Shown: one piece after another, positions 52,188-60,993 of the stretch
How positions within the stretch are numbered: the first letter of the stretch is position 1
How the letters are laid out: each line of letters starts with the position of its first letter
Origin: Reichenbachiella sp.
GTDB lineage: Bacteria > Bacteroidota > Bacteroidia > Cytophagales > Cyclobacteriaceae
Assembly: GCF_033344935.1 (NCBI RefSeq)
Contig: NZ_JAWPMM010000001.1
Span: 3,086,001-3,150,000, forward strand
Length of the DNA: 64,000 nucleotides
Direction: 5' to 3'
Program-made: the position numbers and the translations under genes
The notes under the pieces: generated by a model
The model's database searches: none
Told to the model about the DNA's origin: nothing
What the model saw: only the letters and a program-made list of their open reading frames with translations

Positions 52188-53144
52188 ATGAGCATATTAG
52201 TATTCATAGAAATATCAGAAGGCGAAATCAAAAAATCGTCATTGGAAGCCATAAGCTATGCCGCAGGTATCGGCGGTGATGTCACTGCCATTGCATTCGG
52301 CGAAGCAAGCAACGACGCACTATCGGCAGCTGGAAAAGCCGGCGCTACCAAAGTACTGCATGTAGCAGACGAAAAATACAAACAAGGAAATATTCAGGCT
52401 TATGCTTCAGCTTTAGCTGCAGCCGTAGAAAGCACTGGAGCCGAAACAGTAGTTTTAGCGAAATCATCACTTGGTGATCCAGTATCTGCCAGATTAGCCA
52501 TCAAAATCGGTGCTTCATTAGCTACCAATGTTACCGAATTACCTGATACATCAAACGGATTCACGGTAAAGAGAAGCATCTATACAGGTAAGGCATTCGC
52601 TAACGTTGATTTGACAGAAGGTAAAAGAATAATAGGCATTAAGAAGAATGCGGCAATCATCAAAGAAGATGGTGCAGACGCGGCAGTAGAGGCATTTAGC
52701 GTCAGTGCAGATGATGCAGATTTTAAAGTAACGGTAACTTCTCAAGAAAAAGCTACTGGTGAAATTTTACTTCCTGAAGCTGACTTGGTAGTTTCAGGTG
52801 GTAGAGGATTGAAAGGCCCTGAAAACTGGGGAATGATTGAAGATTTAGCTAAGGCGTTAGGTGCTGCGACTGGATGTAGTAAACCAGTTTCCGATATGGA
52901 CTGGAGACCTCACCATGAGCACGTAGGACAAACAGGTATCAAAGTGGCTCCTACCCTATATATCGCTGTCGGTATATCTGGAGCAATTCAACATTTAGCC
53001 GGTGTAAACTCTTCGAAGTTTATCGTGGTGATCAACAAAGATCCAGAGGCACCATTCTTCAAGGCAGCAGACTACGGAATCGTAGGTGATGCATTTGAAG
53101 TAGTTCCAAAATTAACAGAAGCTATCAAGGCACTAAACAATTAA
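52188..53144 (+). CDS. etfA: Electron transfer flavoprotein alpha subunit
   Basis: 318 residues. N-terminal domain similar to EtfB, then FAD-binding C-terminal domain: ADLVVSGGRGLKGPENWGMIEDLAKALGAATGCSKPVSD, GQTGIKVAPTLYIAVGISGAIQHLAGVNSSKFIVVINKDPEAPFFKAADYGIVGD, the classic SxxR/GQTG...GISGAIQH motifs. Heterodimer with EtfB. Confidence 0.98.
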   Translation: MSILVFIEISEGEIKKSSLEAISYAAGIGGDVTAIAFGEASNDALSAAGKAGATKVLHVADEKYKQGNIQAYASALAAAVESTGAETVVLAKSSLGDPVSARLAIKIGASLATNVTELPDTSNGFTVKRSIYTGKAFANVDLTEGKRIIGIKKNAAIIKEDGADAAVEAFSVSADDADFKVTVTSQEKATGEILLPEADLVVSGGRGLKGPENWGMIEDLAKALGAATGCSKPVSDMDWRPHHEHVGQTGIKVAPTLYIAVGISGAIQHLAGVNSSKFIVVINKDPEAPFFKAADYGIVGDAFEVVPKLTEAIKALNN

Positions 53145-53151
53145 CAGACAG

Positions 53152-53751
53152 TTGGAGAAAATAAAACTAGACATTATAGGATTATCCTCCAGCCATGCAC
53201 AATCGGGCTCATTTGCGCTGGTGTTAGGCGAATCGGAAGGTGGTCGAAGACTACCGATTATCATTGGCATGTTTGAGGCGCAAGCCATTGCCATAGAGAT
53301 TGAGAAGATTACGCCTAACCGGCCCATGACCCATGATTTATTCAAATCATTTGCCGGCCATTTCGAAATTGACGTTAAAGAAATCATCATTTCTGATTTA
53401 AAGGAAGGCGTTTTCTTTGCCAAGATCGTTTGCGTAGACAACAATGGAAAAAAAGTAGAAATCGATGCCAGGCCCTCTGATGCCATTGCCATTGGTATAC
53501 GTTTCGATGCAGAAATCTATACCAATCCAGCAGTGATGGAAGAAGCGGGGATTGTTGTCACTGATGAATTCGAAGAAGAGCTGGATACTTTGTCGTCACC
53601 TGAAGACGAGCCAAAGGAAGAATCTAAAAAAAGCAAAGGCATAAAAAAACATTCGGTAGAAGAACTGAATCGTTTGCTTGATAAAGCACTGGCAGAAGAA
53701 GACTATGAGAAAGCCGCTCAGCTTCGCGACGAATTGAATCGCAGGAACTGA
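53152..53751 (+). CDS. Bifunctional nuclease family protein (DUF151) with UVR motif
   Basis: 199 residues beginning at a TTG (53152), with no suitable ATG. The DUF151/BFN domain, about 1-125: LDIIGLSSSHAQSGSFALVLGESEGGRRLPIIIGMFEAQAIAIEIE, PMTHDLFKSFAGHF, IDARPSDAIAIGIRF. A C-terminal UvrB/UvrC-type motif (about 168-197, VEELNRLLDKALAEEDYEKAAQLRDEL) follows a charged linker. Family members were described as nucleases acting on DNA and RNA, but evidence is limited. 7 bp after etfA, so probably co-transcribed, perhaps only by position. Confidence 0.93.
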   Translation: MEKIKLDIIGLSSSHAQSGSFALVLGESEGGRRLPIIIGMFEAQAIAIEIEKITPNRPMTHDLFKSFAGHFEIDVKEIIISDLKEGVFFAKIVCVDNNGKKVEIDARPSDAIAIGIRFDAEIYTNPAVMEEAGIVVTDEFEEELDTLSSPEDEPKEESKKSKGIKKHSVEELNRLLDKALAEEDYEKAAQLRDELNRRN

Positions 53752-53789
53752 CACTAGTTTAAAGTAGAAAAGTAAAAAGTTGGGACTAC

Positions 53790-54455
53790 ATGCTAGTATC
53801 AGATCGTATACTTGAATTCTATCAATCTTTAGCACCACCAGCTAAACTCCCCAAGAAAGTTGAGACCATGAATCCCTACCAATCGCAGGATGGCTGGGAA
53901 GCGACTACCAAATTTTATAAGAAATACTATTCAGACAACAACGCCAGAAGAATGCTCTTCGGTATCAATCCTGGTCGTTTTGGAGGTGGTATTACCGGAG
54001 TACCATTTACAGATCCATTGCTCCTTGAGGAAGTCTGCGAGATTCCAAACCCATTCAACAAAAGAGCAGAACTCAGCTCCAGATTTATCTACGAAATGAT
54101 AGATAACTATGGAGGTCCAAAGGCATTTTATGACAAATTCTACATTACAGGAATGTCTCCATTAGGCTACGTCATGGATGGCAAAAACCTCAACTATTAT
54201 GATCTAAAGGATTGGCAAAAGATATTCGAAAAGGATATTGTCAGATGGATTAAAGATCAGCTAAATTTTAATATCGACTCTACGGTCGCCTATAGTATAG
54301 GTCAAGGTCAAAACCTAAGGTTGCTCAAACAACTCAACGACAAGCATCAGTTTTTCGAAGACATTGTACCTGTGCCCCACCCCCGATGGGTCATGCAGTA
54401 TCAACTCAAACGAAAACAAGAGTTTATTGACGAATATTTGCAAAAACTAAGCTGA
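53790..54455 (+). CDS. SMUG2-like uracil-DNA glycosylase family protein
   Basis: 221 residues. The UDG-superfamily active-site loop appears as RMLFGINPGRFGGGITGVPFTDP (NPGRFG / GV.F) and the second motif as VPVPHPRWVMQYQLKRK (HPS/HPR type). SMUG2 enzymes remove deaminated bases; proteins of this length in Bacteroidota fit. Start ATG at 53790 (MLVSDRILEFYQSL). Substrate specificity is not shown by sequence alone. Confidence 0.88.
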   Translation: MLVSDRILEFYQSLAPPAKLPKKVETMNPYQSQDGWEATTKFYKKYYSDNNARRMLFGINPGRFGGGITGVPFTDPLLLEEVCEIPNPFNKRAELSSRFIYEMIDNYGGPKAFYDKFYITGMSPLGYVMDGKNLNYYDLKDWQKIFEKDIVRWIKDQLNFNIDSTVAYSIGQGQNLRLLKQLNDKHQFFEDIVPVPHPRWVMQYQLKRKQEFIDEYLQKLS

Positions 54456-54557
54456 TATTTGCCGCTTATCAAACTCATTACCATTTTGAATTTGATCTTT
54501 CTAAGATTTTATATCTTCGGATTTGAAATCATCAAGCATTTATTAATTCAATCAAAC

Positions 54558-55679
54558 ATGAGAAAGTTAGCTATTCTGGTTGTCCTATTTGCAACGCTGT
54601 CGTTGCAGGCGCAAGACCCATACGAATTCACGACTGTTATCGACCTGGAAGCCACTCCTATTATCAGTCAAGGAAGAACCGGTACCTGTTGGAGCTTTTC
54701 AGCTTCTTCGTTTATAGAATCTGAAATTATCAGAAAGACAGGTAAGACTATCGATTTGTCAGAAATGTACACGGTTCGACAGACTTACATGGACAAGGCA
54801 GAAAACTACGTCATGAGACAAGGCCTAGCCAACTTCAGTGAAGGTGGGCTGGCGCATGATGTATTGAATTCAATCAAAGCCAATGGTCTCGTACCCAATG
54901 AGGCTTACAGCGGGTTGGATGAAGGAAACAACTATCACAACCATGCAGAAATGGTAGCTGTTTTAGAATCCATGGTAAAAACCTATGCAGACAACCCCGG
55001 CAAAAAGCTCAGCAAAAAATGGAGACCAGCAGTAAGTGCCGTATTAGACGTTTATCTAGGAAAAGCACCAAAAACATTTACCTATGAGGGGAAAACCTAT
55101 ACCCCACAGTCCTTTTTGGAAATGACCAAAATTAATCCAGATGACTATGTTTCTATTACTTCATTTAGTCACGCTGATTTCTATTCATCATTCATATTGA
55201 ACATACCTGATAACTTCAGCAATGGCAGTTTTTATAACCTGCCACTAGATGACTTTATCAAAATATTGGACAACTCGTTAGCGAATGGTTACTCTGTAGA
55301 GTTTGATTGTGATGTAAGTGAGCCTACTTTCTCAGCTAAATATGGTTTAGCCATTATTCCAGAAGATGAACAAAACAACAAGACCGCATTGGAAGGGCTA
55401 TATCCAGAACTATCTGTGAGCCAGCAATACCGTCAAGATGAGTTTGAAAATTTTACTACAACAGATGACCACTTGATGCATATTATGGGTCTGGTTAAAG
55501 ATCAGAATGACAATAAATACTACAAAGTAAAAAACAGTTGGGGCAACAACTCAGACAGAATCGGAAATAACGGGTTTATCCATATGAGTGAGTCGTACAT
55601 GAGATTGAAGACAATTAGCATCACTGTTCATAAGGATGCGATTCCCAAGGACATTGCTAAGAAATTAGGGCTTAAGTAA
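54558..55679 (+). CDS. Secreted C1-family cysteine peptidase (bleomycin-hydrolase-like)
   Basis: 373 residues from the ATG at 54558 (MRKLAILVVLFATLSLQAQ signal peptide); an in-frame extension to 54459 is not credible. Papain-type triad: Cys44 in QGRTGTCWSFSA, His308 in DDHLMHIMGL, Asn326 in KVKNSWGNNS. The insertions and lack of a propeptide resemble the bleomycin hydrolase/aminopeptidase C branch. Signal peptide suggests a periplasmic or extracellular role in peptide breakdown. 102 bp after the SMUG2-like gene. Confidence 0.93.
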   Translation: MRKLAILVVLFATLSLQAQDPYEFTTVIDLEATPIISQGRTGTCWSFSASSFIESEIIRKTGKTIDLSEMYTVRQTYMDKAENYVMRQGLANFSEGGLAHDVLNSIKANGLVPNEAYSGLDEGNNYHNHAEMVAVLESMVKTYADNPGKKLSKKWRPAVSAVLDVYLGKAPKTFTYEGKTYTPQSFLEMTKINPDDYVSITSFSHADFYSSFILNIPDNFSNGSFYNLPLDDFIKILDNSLANGYSVEFDCDVSEPTFSAKYGLAIIPEDEQNNKTALEGLYPELSVSQQYRQDEFENFTTTDDHLMHIMGLVKDQNDNKYYKVKNSWGNNSDRIGNNGFIHMSESYMRLKTISITVHKDAIPKDIAKKLGLK

Positions 55680-55692
55680 GTCTATCGAAATA

Positions 55693-56631
55693 CTAGGGGT
55701 TACTTATCTTCTGAAGATAATACCCCAGTATTTTCCACTCATCATCCTTTTTACCTAAGAGCCAGGTGGTTTGTTCCCTCTTCCACTTTCTAAACTTGTT
55801 TTGCCCGGTATCACGGGTAATAACCAAGGCGGCATTGGCTCTGACATTAACCGATAGGATATCAAACTCATTCGAATAAGGTCCCGCTTGCTCTACCATC
55901 CAACCTGGCCATTCCTTCAAATCATCACCAGACAAAGCCATATGCGCTTGCCAGTTGATAGGGTCTGAAGAATAGTTTCCATTCCACATGATAAATTGAT
56001 CGCCAAGTGCAGACAGAACGAGTTCGGGTTTATTCTCTATTAAACCCTGGTGATAATTACTTATGATTTCATTCAGTTCGACATGTTCCGCGTTGACAGG
56101 AACAAAAGAAGCAACTCTAGTATACTCCCAATAATGGGTCATTTGCCAGCTTTCCCCATAGTCGGTAGAAAGGTGAGTAGTCCATTCAAAAACATCTGGG
56201 GTCTTAAACTCAAGATTGAACCTCACTTGCATTTTCTTTTTGGCTAGGTCTCCAACCCAATATAATTCAAATCCACCCTCTTTGATCACACCCTCCATCA
56301 CCATTATATTGGAGTGCTCGGAATCATAATACACACGCTGAAGCTACATAGAATCTTTCATATAGAAACTTGTTTCCACTGCGTACAATTTTTCTCTAAA
56401 AATTCCTTGATAAGATTCTTTGATCGAACATCCCTTTAAACCAGTGGAGATCACCGATACCCCAACATTATTCTCATAATTACCTGGAGAAGTTCTATCT
56501 TTTGCCTCAACTTTCCATGTACCAATTAGCTTTGCTAGCATCTGATTTCCCGTATACTGACAGGGGCAATTAATAGATTGGGAGAAACCGTTGAGGCTGA
56601 GTGTGAGAAATATTGACAGTAGTAATTTCAT
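55693..56631 (-). pseudogene. DUF1579-like secreted protein with an in-frame amber stop
   Basis: One continuous frame (56631 down to 55693) would encode 312 residues, but a TAG at 56346-56344 interrupts after residue 95. Before it: signal peptide (MKLLLSIFLTLSLNGFSQ) and LIGTWKVEAKDRTSPGNY...KGCSIKESYQG. After it the frame goes straight on with LQRVYYDSEHSNIMVMEGVIKEGGFELYWVG, the natural continuation of this fold, then an NTF2-like domain (ISNYHQGLIENKPELVLSALGDQFIMWNG). A restart ATG at 56334 would give a leaderless 213-residue piece. A mutation (perhaps Trp to stop), a sequencing error, or stop read-through are possible. Confidence 0.75.
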
Positions 56632-56699
56632 CTTTTGAGTATTGATCAGCTATAGAAACGGGTCTCCTGTTCATATACATATGACGCCAGAACCATCAA

Positions 56700-57050
56700 C
56701 CAATTACTAATAACGAACTGGTAAAATCACAGGTCTAAATAAGAAGAAATTTGAAGTTAAGACTCTATATTTTATTAGAGAAATGCTTATTATCAATATA
56801 ATACAATTACTTATTGATATTATACCTAATCACTCAATAGTACAATTACACTCATTATATTCTACAATAAACTGAGTAGTTATTTAAATACCGATTATTA
56901 GTATTATACAATCTATTACTCATAATTACAATGTTTTATTAGAAAAGTACTAATTAGGAATTTTACCTAATCCATTATTTAGGTAAATCTACGAATTACA
57001 ATTGTTCAAGTATTAACACATATTTGTACTAGATACTTAAACAAACTGTT
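56700..57050 (+). promoter_or_regulatory. AT-rich intergenic region with recurring short motifs
   Basis: The gap 56632-57050 has no ordinary gene. It holds ACAATTAC/AATTACAAT copies, and ATTAGG (56953) facing CCTAAT (56966), plus ACCTAA (56965) facing TTAGGT (56979), overlapping palindromes about 70 bp before a small gene. CATATTTG near 57020 is a near match to a -7 box. These may be regulator sites for the small peptide gene at 57051; no operator is proven. Confidence 0.35.
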
Positions 57051-57134
57051 ATGAATCTCGTCAGAAAATCAATTATCATCGGTACACTTTTAATGAAAGC
57101 GATTCCATTAGCCTTGTACTTGATATTCGTTTGA
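57051..57134 (+). CDS. 27-residue hydrophobic peptide gene
   Basis: ATG at 57051, TGA at 57132. The peptide has a basic start (MNLVRKS), then a hydrophobic stretch broken by Lys and Pro (IIIGTLLMKAIPLALYLIFV), enough for one membrane helix. A terminator follows 12 bp after the stop and a repeated-motif region precedes it, so it forms a self-contained transcription unit. I know no family. Options: a small membrane protein, a type I toxin-like peptide, or a translated leader. The ORF is short, so chance is possible, but unit boundaries argue otherwise. Confidence 0.5.
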   Translation: MNLVRKSIIIGTLLMKAIPLALYLIFV

Positions 57135-57146
57135 TAAAAGAAATTT

Positions 57147-57167
57147 AAAGACCGCAAGGTCTTTTTT
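57147..57167 (+). terminator. Terminator after the small peptide gene
   Basis: AAAGACC, loop GCAA, GGTCTTT and T-run (six Ts from 57162), a textbook intrinsic terminator directly after the 27-codon gene and not near any larger plus-strand gene. Confidence 0.9.
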
Positions 57168-57188
57168 ATTAGCTATAGAAGAAGATAG

Positions 57189-58103
57189 TCAGAATATTGA
57201 CGACTCTGTTTTTGTCGTCAATAATTCCAGACTATGAAAGCCACGAACAGAATTGCCCTTCTTATTTAGTTTAGGGCTCCAAACCGCCACTGCAAATTCT
57301 TCTGGATATACTGCAGCAATTCCGCCCCCTACTCCACTCTTACCTGCCAATCCAACCTTGAAAGCAAACTGACCAGACTCGTCGTAAAAACCACAAGACA
57401 GCATTAAGGCATTCAATCTTTTCACTTGACTTTTCGTCAAGCTAAATCCAGCATGTTCGTAAGACAAACCATTTTCACCAAAATGTAGAAAGGCAGCAGC
57501 GAGCTCACGACAGTTCATCTCAATGGAGCATTGCTTATAGTAGAAATCTAAAATCTCATCTGTATCATTTACGATATTGCCTTTGGCTTTCATCATATTT
57601 ACAAATGCCGCATTGAGGTACCCAGTTTCCTTTTCAGACTGAGCTACTATCTTGTTATAAGTGATATTACTAGAACCGGTAAGTGACTGCACAAAAGCAA
57701 ATAGCTCCCCTTCAGGATCTTTCAATTCAGACAGCAGCACATCAACAACCACAAGAGCGCCTGCATTCACAAAAGGGTTCCTGGGAATACCGTTTTCATA
57801 TTCAAGCTGAACAATAGAATTGAAAGGATTTCCAGACGGCTCCACTCCCACTCGTTTCCAGAGTTTTTCACCAAGAAGCGAAAAGGCCATAGCCAGACTA
57901 AATACTTTGGATATACTTTGAATAGAAAATTTCTCTTCAGAATCACCAGTAGCGTAGTGTTCATTATTCATTGTCGTCAGGTGAATGCCAAATTTGTCTG
58001 CGTTTACCTTAGCTAATTCAGGTATGTAGTTGGCCACTTCACCACTATTTTCAAGTGCATTAACTTCAATGACAATTTCGTTGAGTATTTTCTGATAATC
58101 CAT
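57189..58103 (-). CDS. glsA: Glutaminase
   Basis: 304 residues from the ATG at 58103; a TTG 6 bp upstream is possible. Beta-lactamase-like fold: the catalytic S-x-x-K is in EKFSIQSISKVFSLAMAF at about 59-76; further diagnostics are GVEPSGNPFNSIVQLEYENGIPRNPFVNAGALVV, SEKETGYLNAAFVNMMKAKGN, YYKQCSIEMNCRELAAAFLHFGENG and KVGLAGKSGVGGGIAAVYP. Converts glutamine to glutamate and ammonia. Alone on the minus strand. Confidence 0.97.
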   Translation of the reverse strand: MDYQKILNEIVIEVNALENSGEVANYIPELAKVNADKFGIHLTTMNNEHYATGDSEEKFSIQSISKVFSLAMAFSLLGEKLWKRVGVEPSGNPFNSIVQLEYENGIPRNPFVNAGALVVVDVLLSELKDPEGELFAFVQSLTGSSNITYNKIVAQSEKETGYLNAAFVNMMKAKGNIVNDTDEILDFYYKQCSIEMNCRELAAAFLHFGENGLSYEHAGFSLTKSQVKRLNALMLSCGFYDESGQFAFKVGLAGKSGVGGGIAAVYPEEFAVAVWSPKLNKKGNSVRGFHSLELLTTKTESSIF

Positions 58104-58175
58104 ATTCAAAATTGACAGGATAAATTGATACCACGAAATTCCGGTCTTCTTTTTTTAAAAGAAATTTAGCATTAA

Positions 58176-60983
58176 TCATTCATTGTTCACCATGACAAAT
58201 GCGGCCCAATAGTACGGATCTTCATACTCTTCTTTCACTGCCTTTTGAGCCTGATTAAATGCGGTTTTTATCTCTTCTCCGGCCAACCAGTTTTTATAAA
58301 AAGTACTCATCAGTTTCATCGTAGCCTGGTCGTCCACTTTCCACAAACTCATTACCAAATGTTTAGCTCCCGCTACACTAAATGCCCTAGACAAACCATA
58401 GACCCCTTCACCATTTACCACTTCACCGGTACCCGTTTCACAAGCGCTCAACACGACTAGTTCTGTATCGCTAAGATTCATGTTCATGGCGTCGTAAGCC
58501 GTAAACACTCCGTCTGAAGGGTTTTCAACACTAGGCTCATCTTGCTGACCAGCTCCCGCAAGCAGCAGCCCTGACCTCATCAAAGGATTCGCTGATCGCA
58601 AAGTACGGCTGGCAATATTTCCTTCGTTCGACACTTTGTCTCCCATAAAAAATCCATGTGTAGCGATATGCAAAATGGAAGGGTTGGAAACTTGTTTTAA
58701 AGATTTTTCGGTAGCCCGAGCTTGTTCATAAAAGCGGGTATTGATATTATTCTCATTGAGCAATTCATCAATCGTTTTAATTTCCGCAGCGGTACCAGGC
58801 AATGGGGCAATCTCAGCAGAGCCAAACACCGGATTGCCCATTAGTACACCTTTATTGATAGAAGAACCACTATTCTTATTAGAAACTAAAACCGCGCTGT
58901 TCGGTATAATCTCAATCTGACGCCTGTCCAATAAGTACTGCCCGTTAGTCATCAGTGAATTTAGATTCAATAGATTATACACACCATCGAGAGAAACATA
59001 AACTCGAGTAGTACCTGCTGTTTCGGCAGCTAGTGGTTTCCAGAATTTATCATAGGATAGACTATCCTTCCATTTCAATCTTACTGCATTTTTATAATAC
59101 TTAATCATTCTAGTTTCTAGCAAGTTGGCTGCTCCAATTATTTCAAATTCCAAGTGACCATCTCGCACAATCCATGCGCCGTATTGAGCATTTTCATTCT
59201 TGCCCTGATCACTCAATCTGATAATTTCAATGGCGGCCTCTTCCTCACCAAGACTGGCTGCGACCATCTCAAAGGTGATTTTTTCGGACTGTTCATTGAT
59301 CTTCCCTGAAACTGCGAGATTGATTGCCTTTTCTATTTCATTGGCCTCTGTTTCCAACAATGAAACATCGATTTGCATCTCCTCGATGGTAGCCTGGCTC
59401 ATACTGTAATAATTGGATAGATCGTGCTTAAGTGAAAGCCAGTCATTATATTGTTTCTTGACTTCGGTATCTTGAATGTTATTGATTTCTTCGAGTACTT
59501 TGTTTGAGTTATGCAACAAAAGGCCCTTTGTTCTTAACCTCACTTCATAGGCGTAGGCTATTGCTCCTTCTAATTCGAATCCATCCGATGCGACGAAAAC
59601 ATACATTTCTTCCAGCGATGGTTTGATAGTATTCCAAAATCGAGTTTTTTCCTTCTCGCTCATATTGAAAAAGAATTTATCAATCACCTGCAGATAACCA
59701 TCCGTTGCTTCTTTGTATTTGTTGAAAGCCGGTACATTTTGTCCCAATCGCCAGGCGCAGGCTCCTTGCTTCTGAATAACGGAGAGATATCCCTTGTGCA
59801 ATACACCCAAATTGGCCTTCCTTATCGCCGCCACCTTTTCGTACTGAGAATAAGCTTGATGGTAATTGGATGATTGCCTCAAATAGTCTGCTTGTAACTC
59901 CAAAGCATTGGCATAGGGCAAAGAGTTTGCACCATAATTCTTCTCTAGCCCATTAAGTGCATGCTGAACCAACTCCTCCAATTCGCTCGTCTTTCCAAGA
60001 CTCAAATAGACTTCACCCAAGTAAAGCGAAATCTGCACATAGTCAGGATCCTTTTCTTTACCCGTCTGCTCATATTTTTTTAATGATGCCTTCAAAAAAA
60101 CCTCCGCTTCGTATGTGCGCCCTTCTTCCAGCAATAAAAGTGCATAATTGGCCCGCACTCTGGATGGATCGAAAGACCCACCAGGAAATTCAATTTGATC
60201 CAAAATGGATTCCTGACTTTCCAGCAACTGAACCGATTGCTTGCTACGTCCCATTTCGTTGAGTAGCATCGCATGATTGTTGGCTACGATGCTATATTCA
60301 GTACTGTTCTTTGATTTTTTATGCAGATAATAGCGAGACACATATTTCAGCATATCTTCAGCTGCATTGTACCTTCCTTGATCCTTTCTGAGTATGGCCA
60401 GATTGTGCAGACAGCTAACGTAATGCTCGCTGGTATTTCCAATATATTCCTTTCTTACTTCTAATGCTCTTAAATAGAGCTTCTCTGCTACTTTATAGTT
60501 GCCAATTCCATGATAATAAATGGCTAATGCATTAACTGCTCTTGCAAAATACACCCATTGCTCCTTCGACAACTCAGAACTACGGGAGATCTTCTTTAAG
60601 ATACGCTCCGTCCGAGTAAATCGAAAATCACGATTTTCAGAAATAGAGAAAACATCGATGGTTCGTGGATCTTTATCCGTTTTTACTTCTGGAGCGAGCC
60701 TATCCAGCACTTTATGATAATAGCTAATGGCGGTGCTGTAATTTCCTTTATACATATGGAAATCTCCCATATTCAGCTGATAGGAAATTGAACCATCCGC
60801 ATTGGATTGAGAGATTTCTCTTGATGAAGATCTCGACACATTGTCATAGGCCATCCGTACCTGATCACCTATACTGATCACAAATTTGATGTCATCAATT
60901 TTTAGCCGTTGCTGTGCAACTAAAGGAGATACAATAAAAAAGGAGCAACAAATTATTGCTCCTTGGTATAGTCTTTTTACCAT
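58176..60983 (-). CDS. Secreted CHAT-domain caspase-like protein with TPR repeats
   Basis: 935 residues. A signal peptide (MVKRLYQGAIICCSFFIVSPLVAQ) is followed by a TPR array over about 70-430 (SYYHKVLDRLAP, YYHGIGNYKVAEKLYLRALEVRKEYIG, LAILRKDQGRYNAAEDML, and more), a coiled-coil/helical stretch, then the CHAT protease domain (about 600-935). The catalytic dyad is intact: His776 in HIATHGFF and Cys848 in LSACETGTGEV. Usual TPR-CHAT relatives in Bacteroidota are similarly large; some act in defence when cytoplasmic, but this one carries an export signal. The next gene upstream begins 10 bp before it, so they are co-transcribed. Confidence 0.93.
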   Translation of the reverse strand: MVKRLYQGAIICCSFFIVSPLVAQQRLKIDDIKFVISIGDQVRMAYDNVSRSSSREISQSNADGSISYQLNMGDFHMYKGNYSTAISYYHKVLDRLAPEVKTDKDPRTIDVFSISENRDFRFTRTERILKKISRSSELSKEQWVYFARAVNALAIYYHGIGNYKVAEKLYLRALEVRKEYIGNTSEHYVSCLHNLAILRKDQGRYNAAEDMLKYVSRYYLHKKSKNSTEYSIVANNHAMLLNEMGRSKQSVQLLESQESILDQIEFPGGSFDPSRVRANYALLLLEEGRTYEAEVFLKASLKKYEQTGKEKDPDYVQISLYLGEVYLSLGKTSELEELVQHALNGLEKNYGANSLPYANALELQADYLRQSSNYHQAYSQYEKVAAIRKANLGVLHKGYLSVIQKQGACAWRLGQNVPAFNKYKEATDGYLQVIDKFFFNMSEKEKTRFWNTIKPSLEEMYVFVASDGFELEGAIAYAYEVRLRTKGLLLHNSNKVLEEINNIQDTEVKKQYNDWLSLKHDLSNYYSMSQATIEEMQIDVSLLETEANEIEKAINLAVSGKINEQSEKITFEMVAASLGEEEAAIEIIRLSDQGKNENAQYGAWIVRDGHLEFEIIGAANLLETRMIKYYKNAVRLKWKDSLSYDKFWKPLAAETAGTTRVYVSLDGVYNLLNLNSLMTNGQYLLDRRQIEIIPNSAVLVSNKNSGSSINKGVLMGNPVFGSAEIAPLPGTAAEIKTIDELLNENNINTRFYEQARATEKSLKQVSNPSILHIATHGFFMGDKVSNEGNIASRTLRSANPLMRSGLLLAGAGQQDEPSVENPSDGVFTAYDAMNMNLSDTELVVLSACETGTGEVVNGEGVYGLSRAFSVAGAKHLVMSLWKVDDQATMKLMSTFYKNWLAGEEIKTAFNQAQKAVKEEYEDPYYWAAFVMVNNE

Positions 60984-60993
60984 TTCGTTTTAA

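Noticed and set aside
55691-55728. Hairpin (TTATCTTC/GAAGATAA, GGGGT/ACCCC) as a terminator of the C1 peptidase gene
   Set aside because: It pairs with a gap inside and lacks a T-run; it partly overlaps the coding end of the opposing pseudogene, so it may be chance.
58176-60983. Cas type III-E TPR-CHAT (Craspase) interpretation
   Set aside because: No gRAMP effector or CRISPR array is present and the protein has an export signal.
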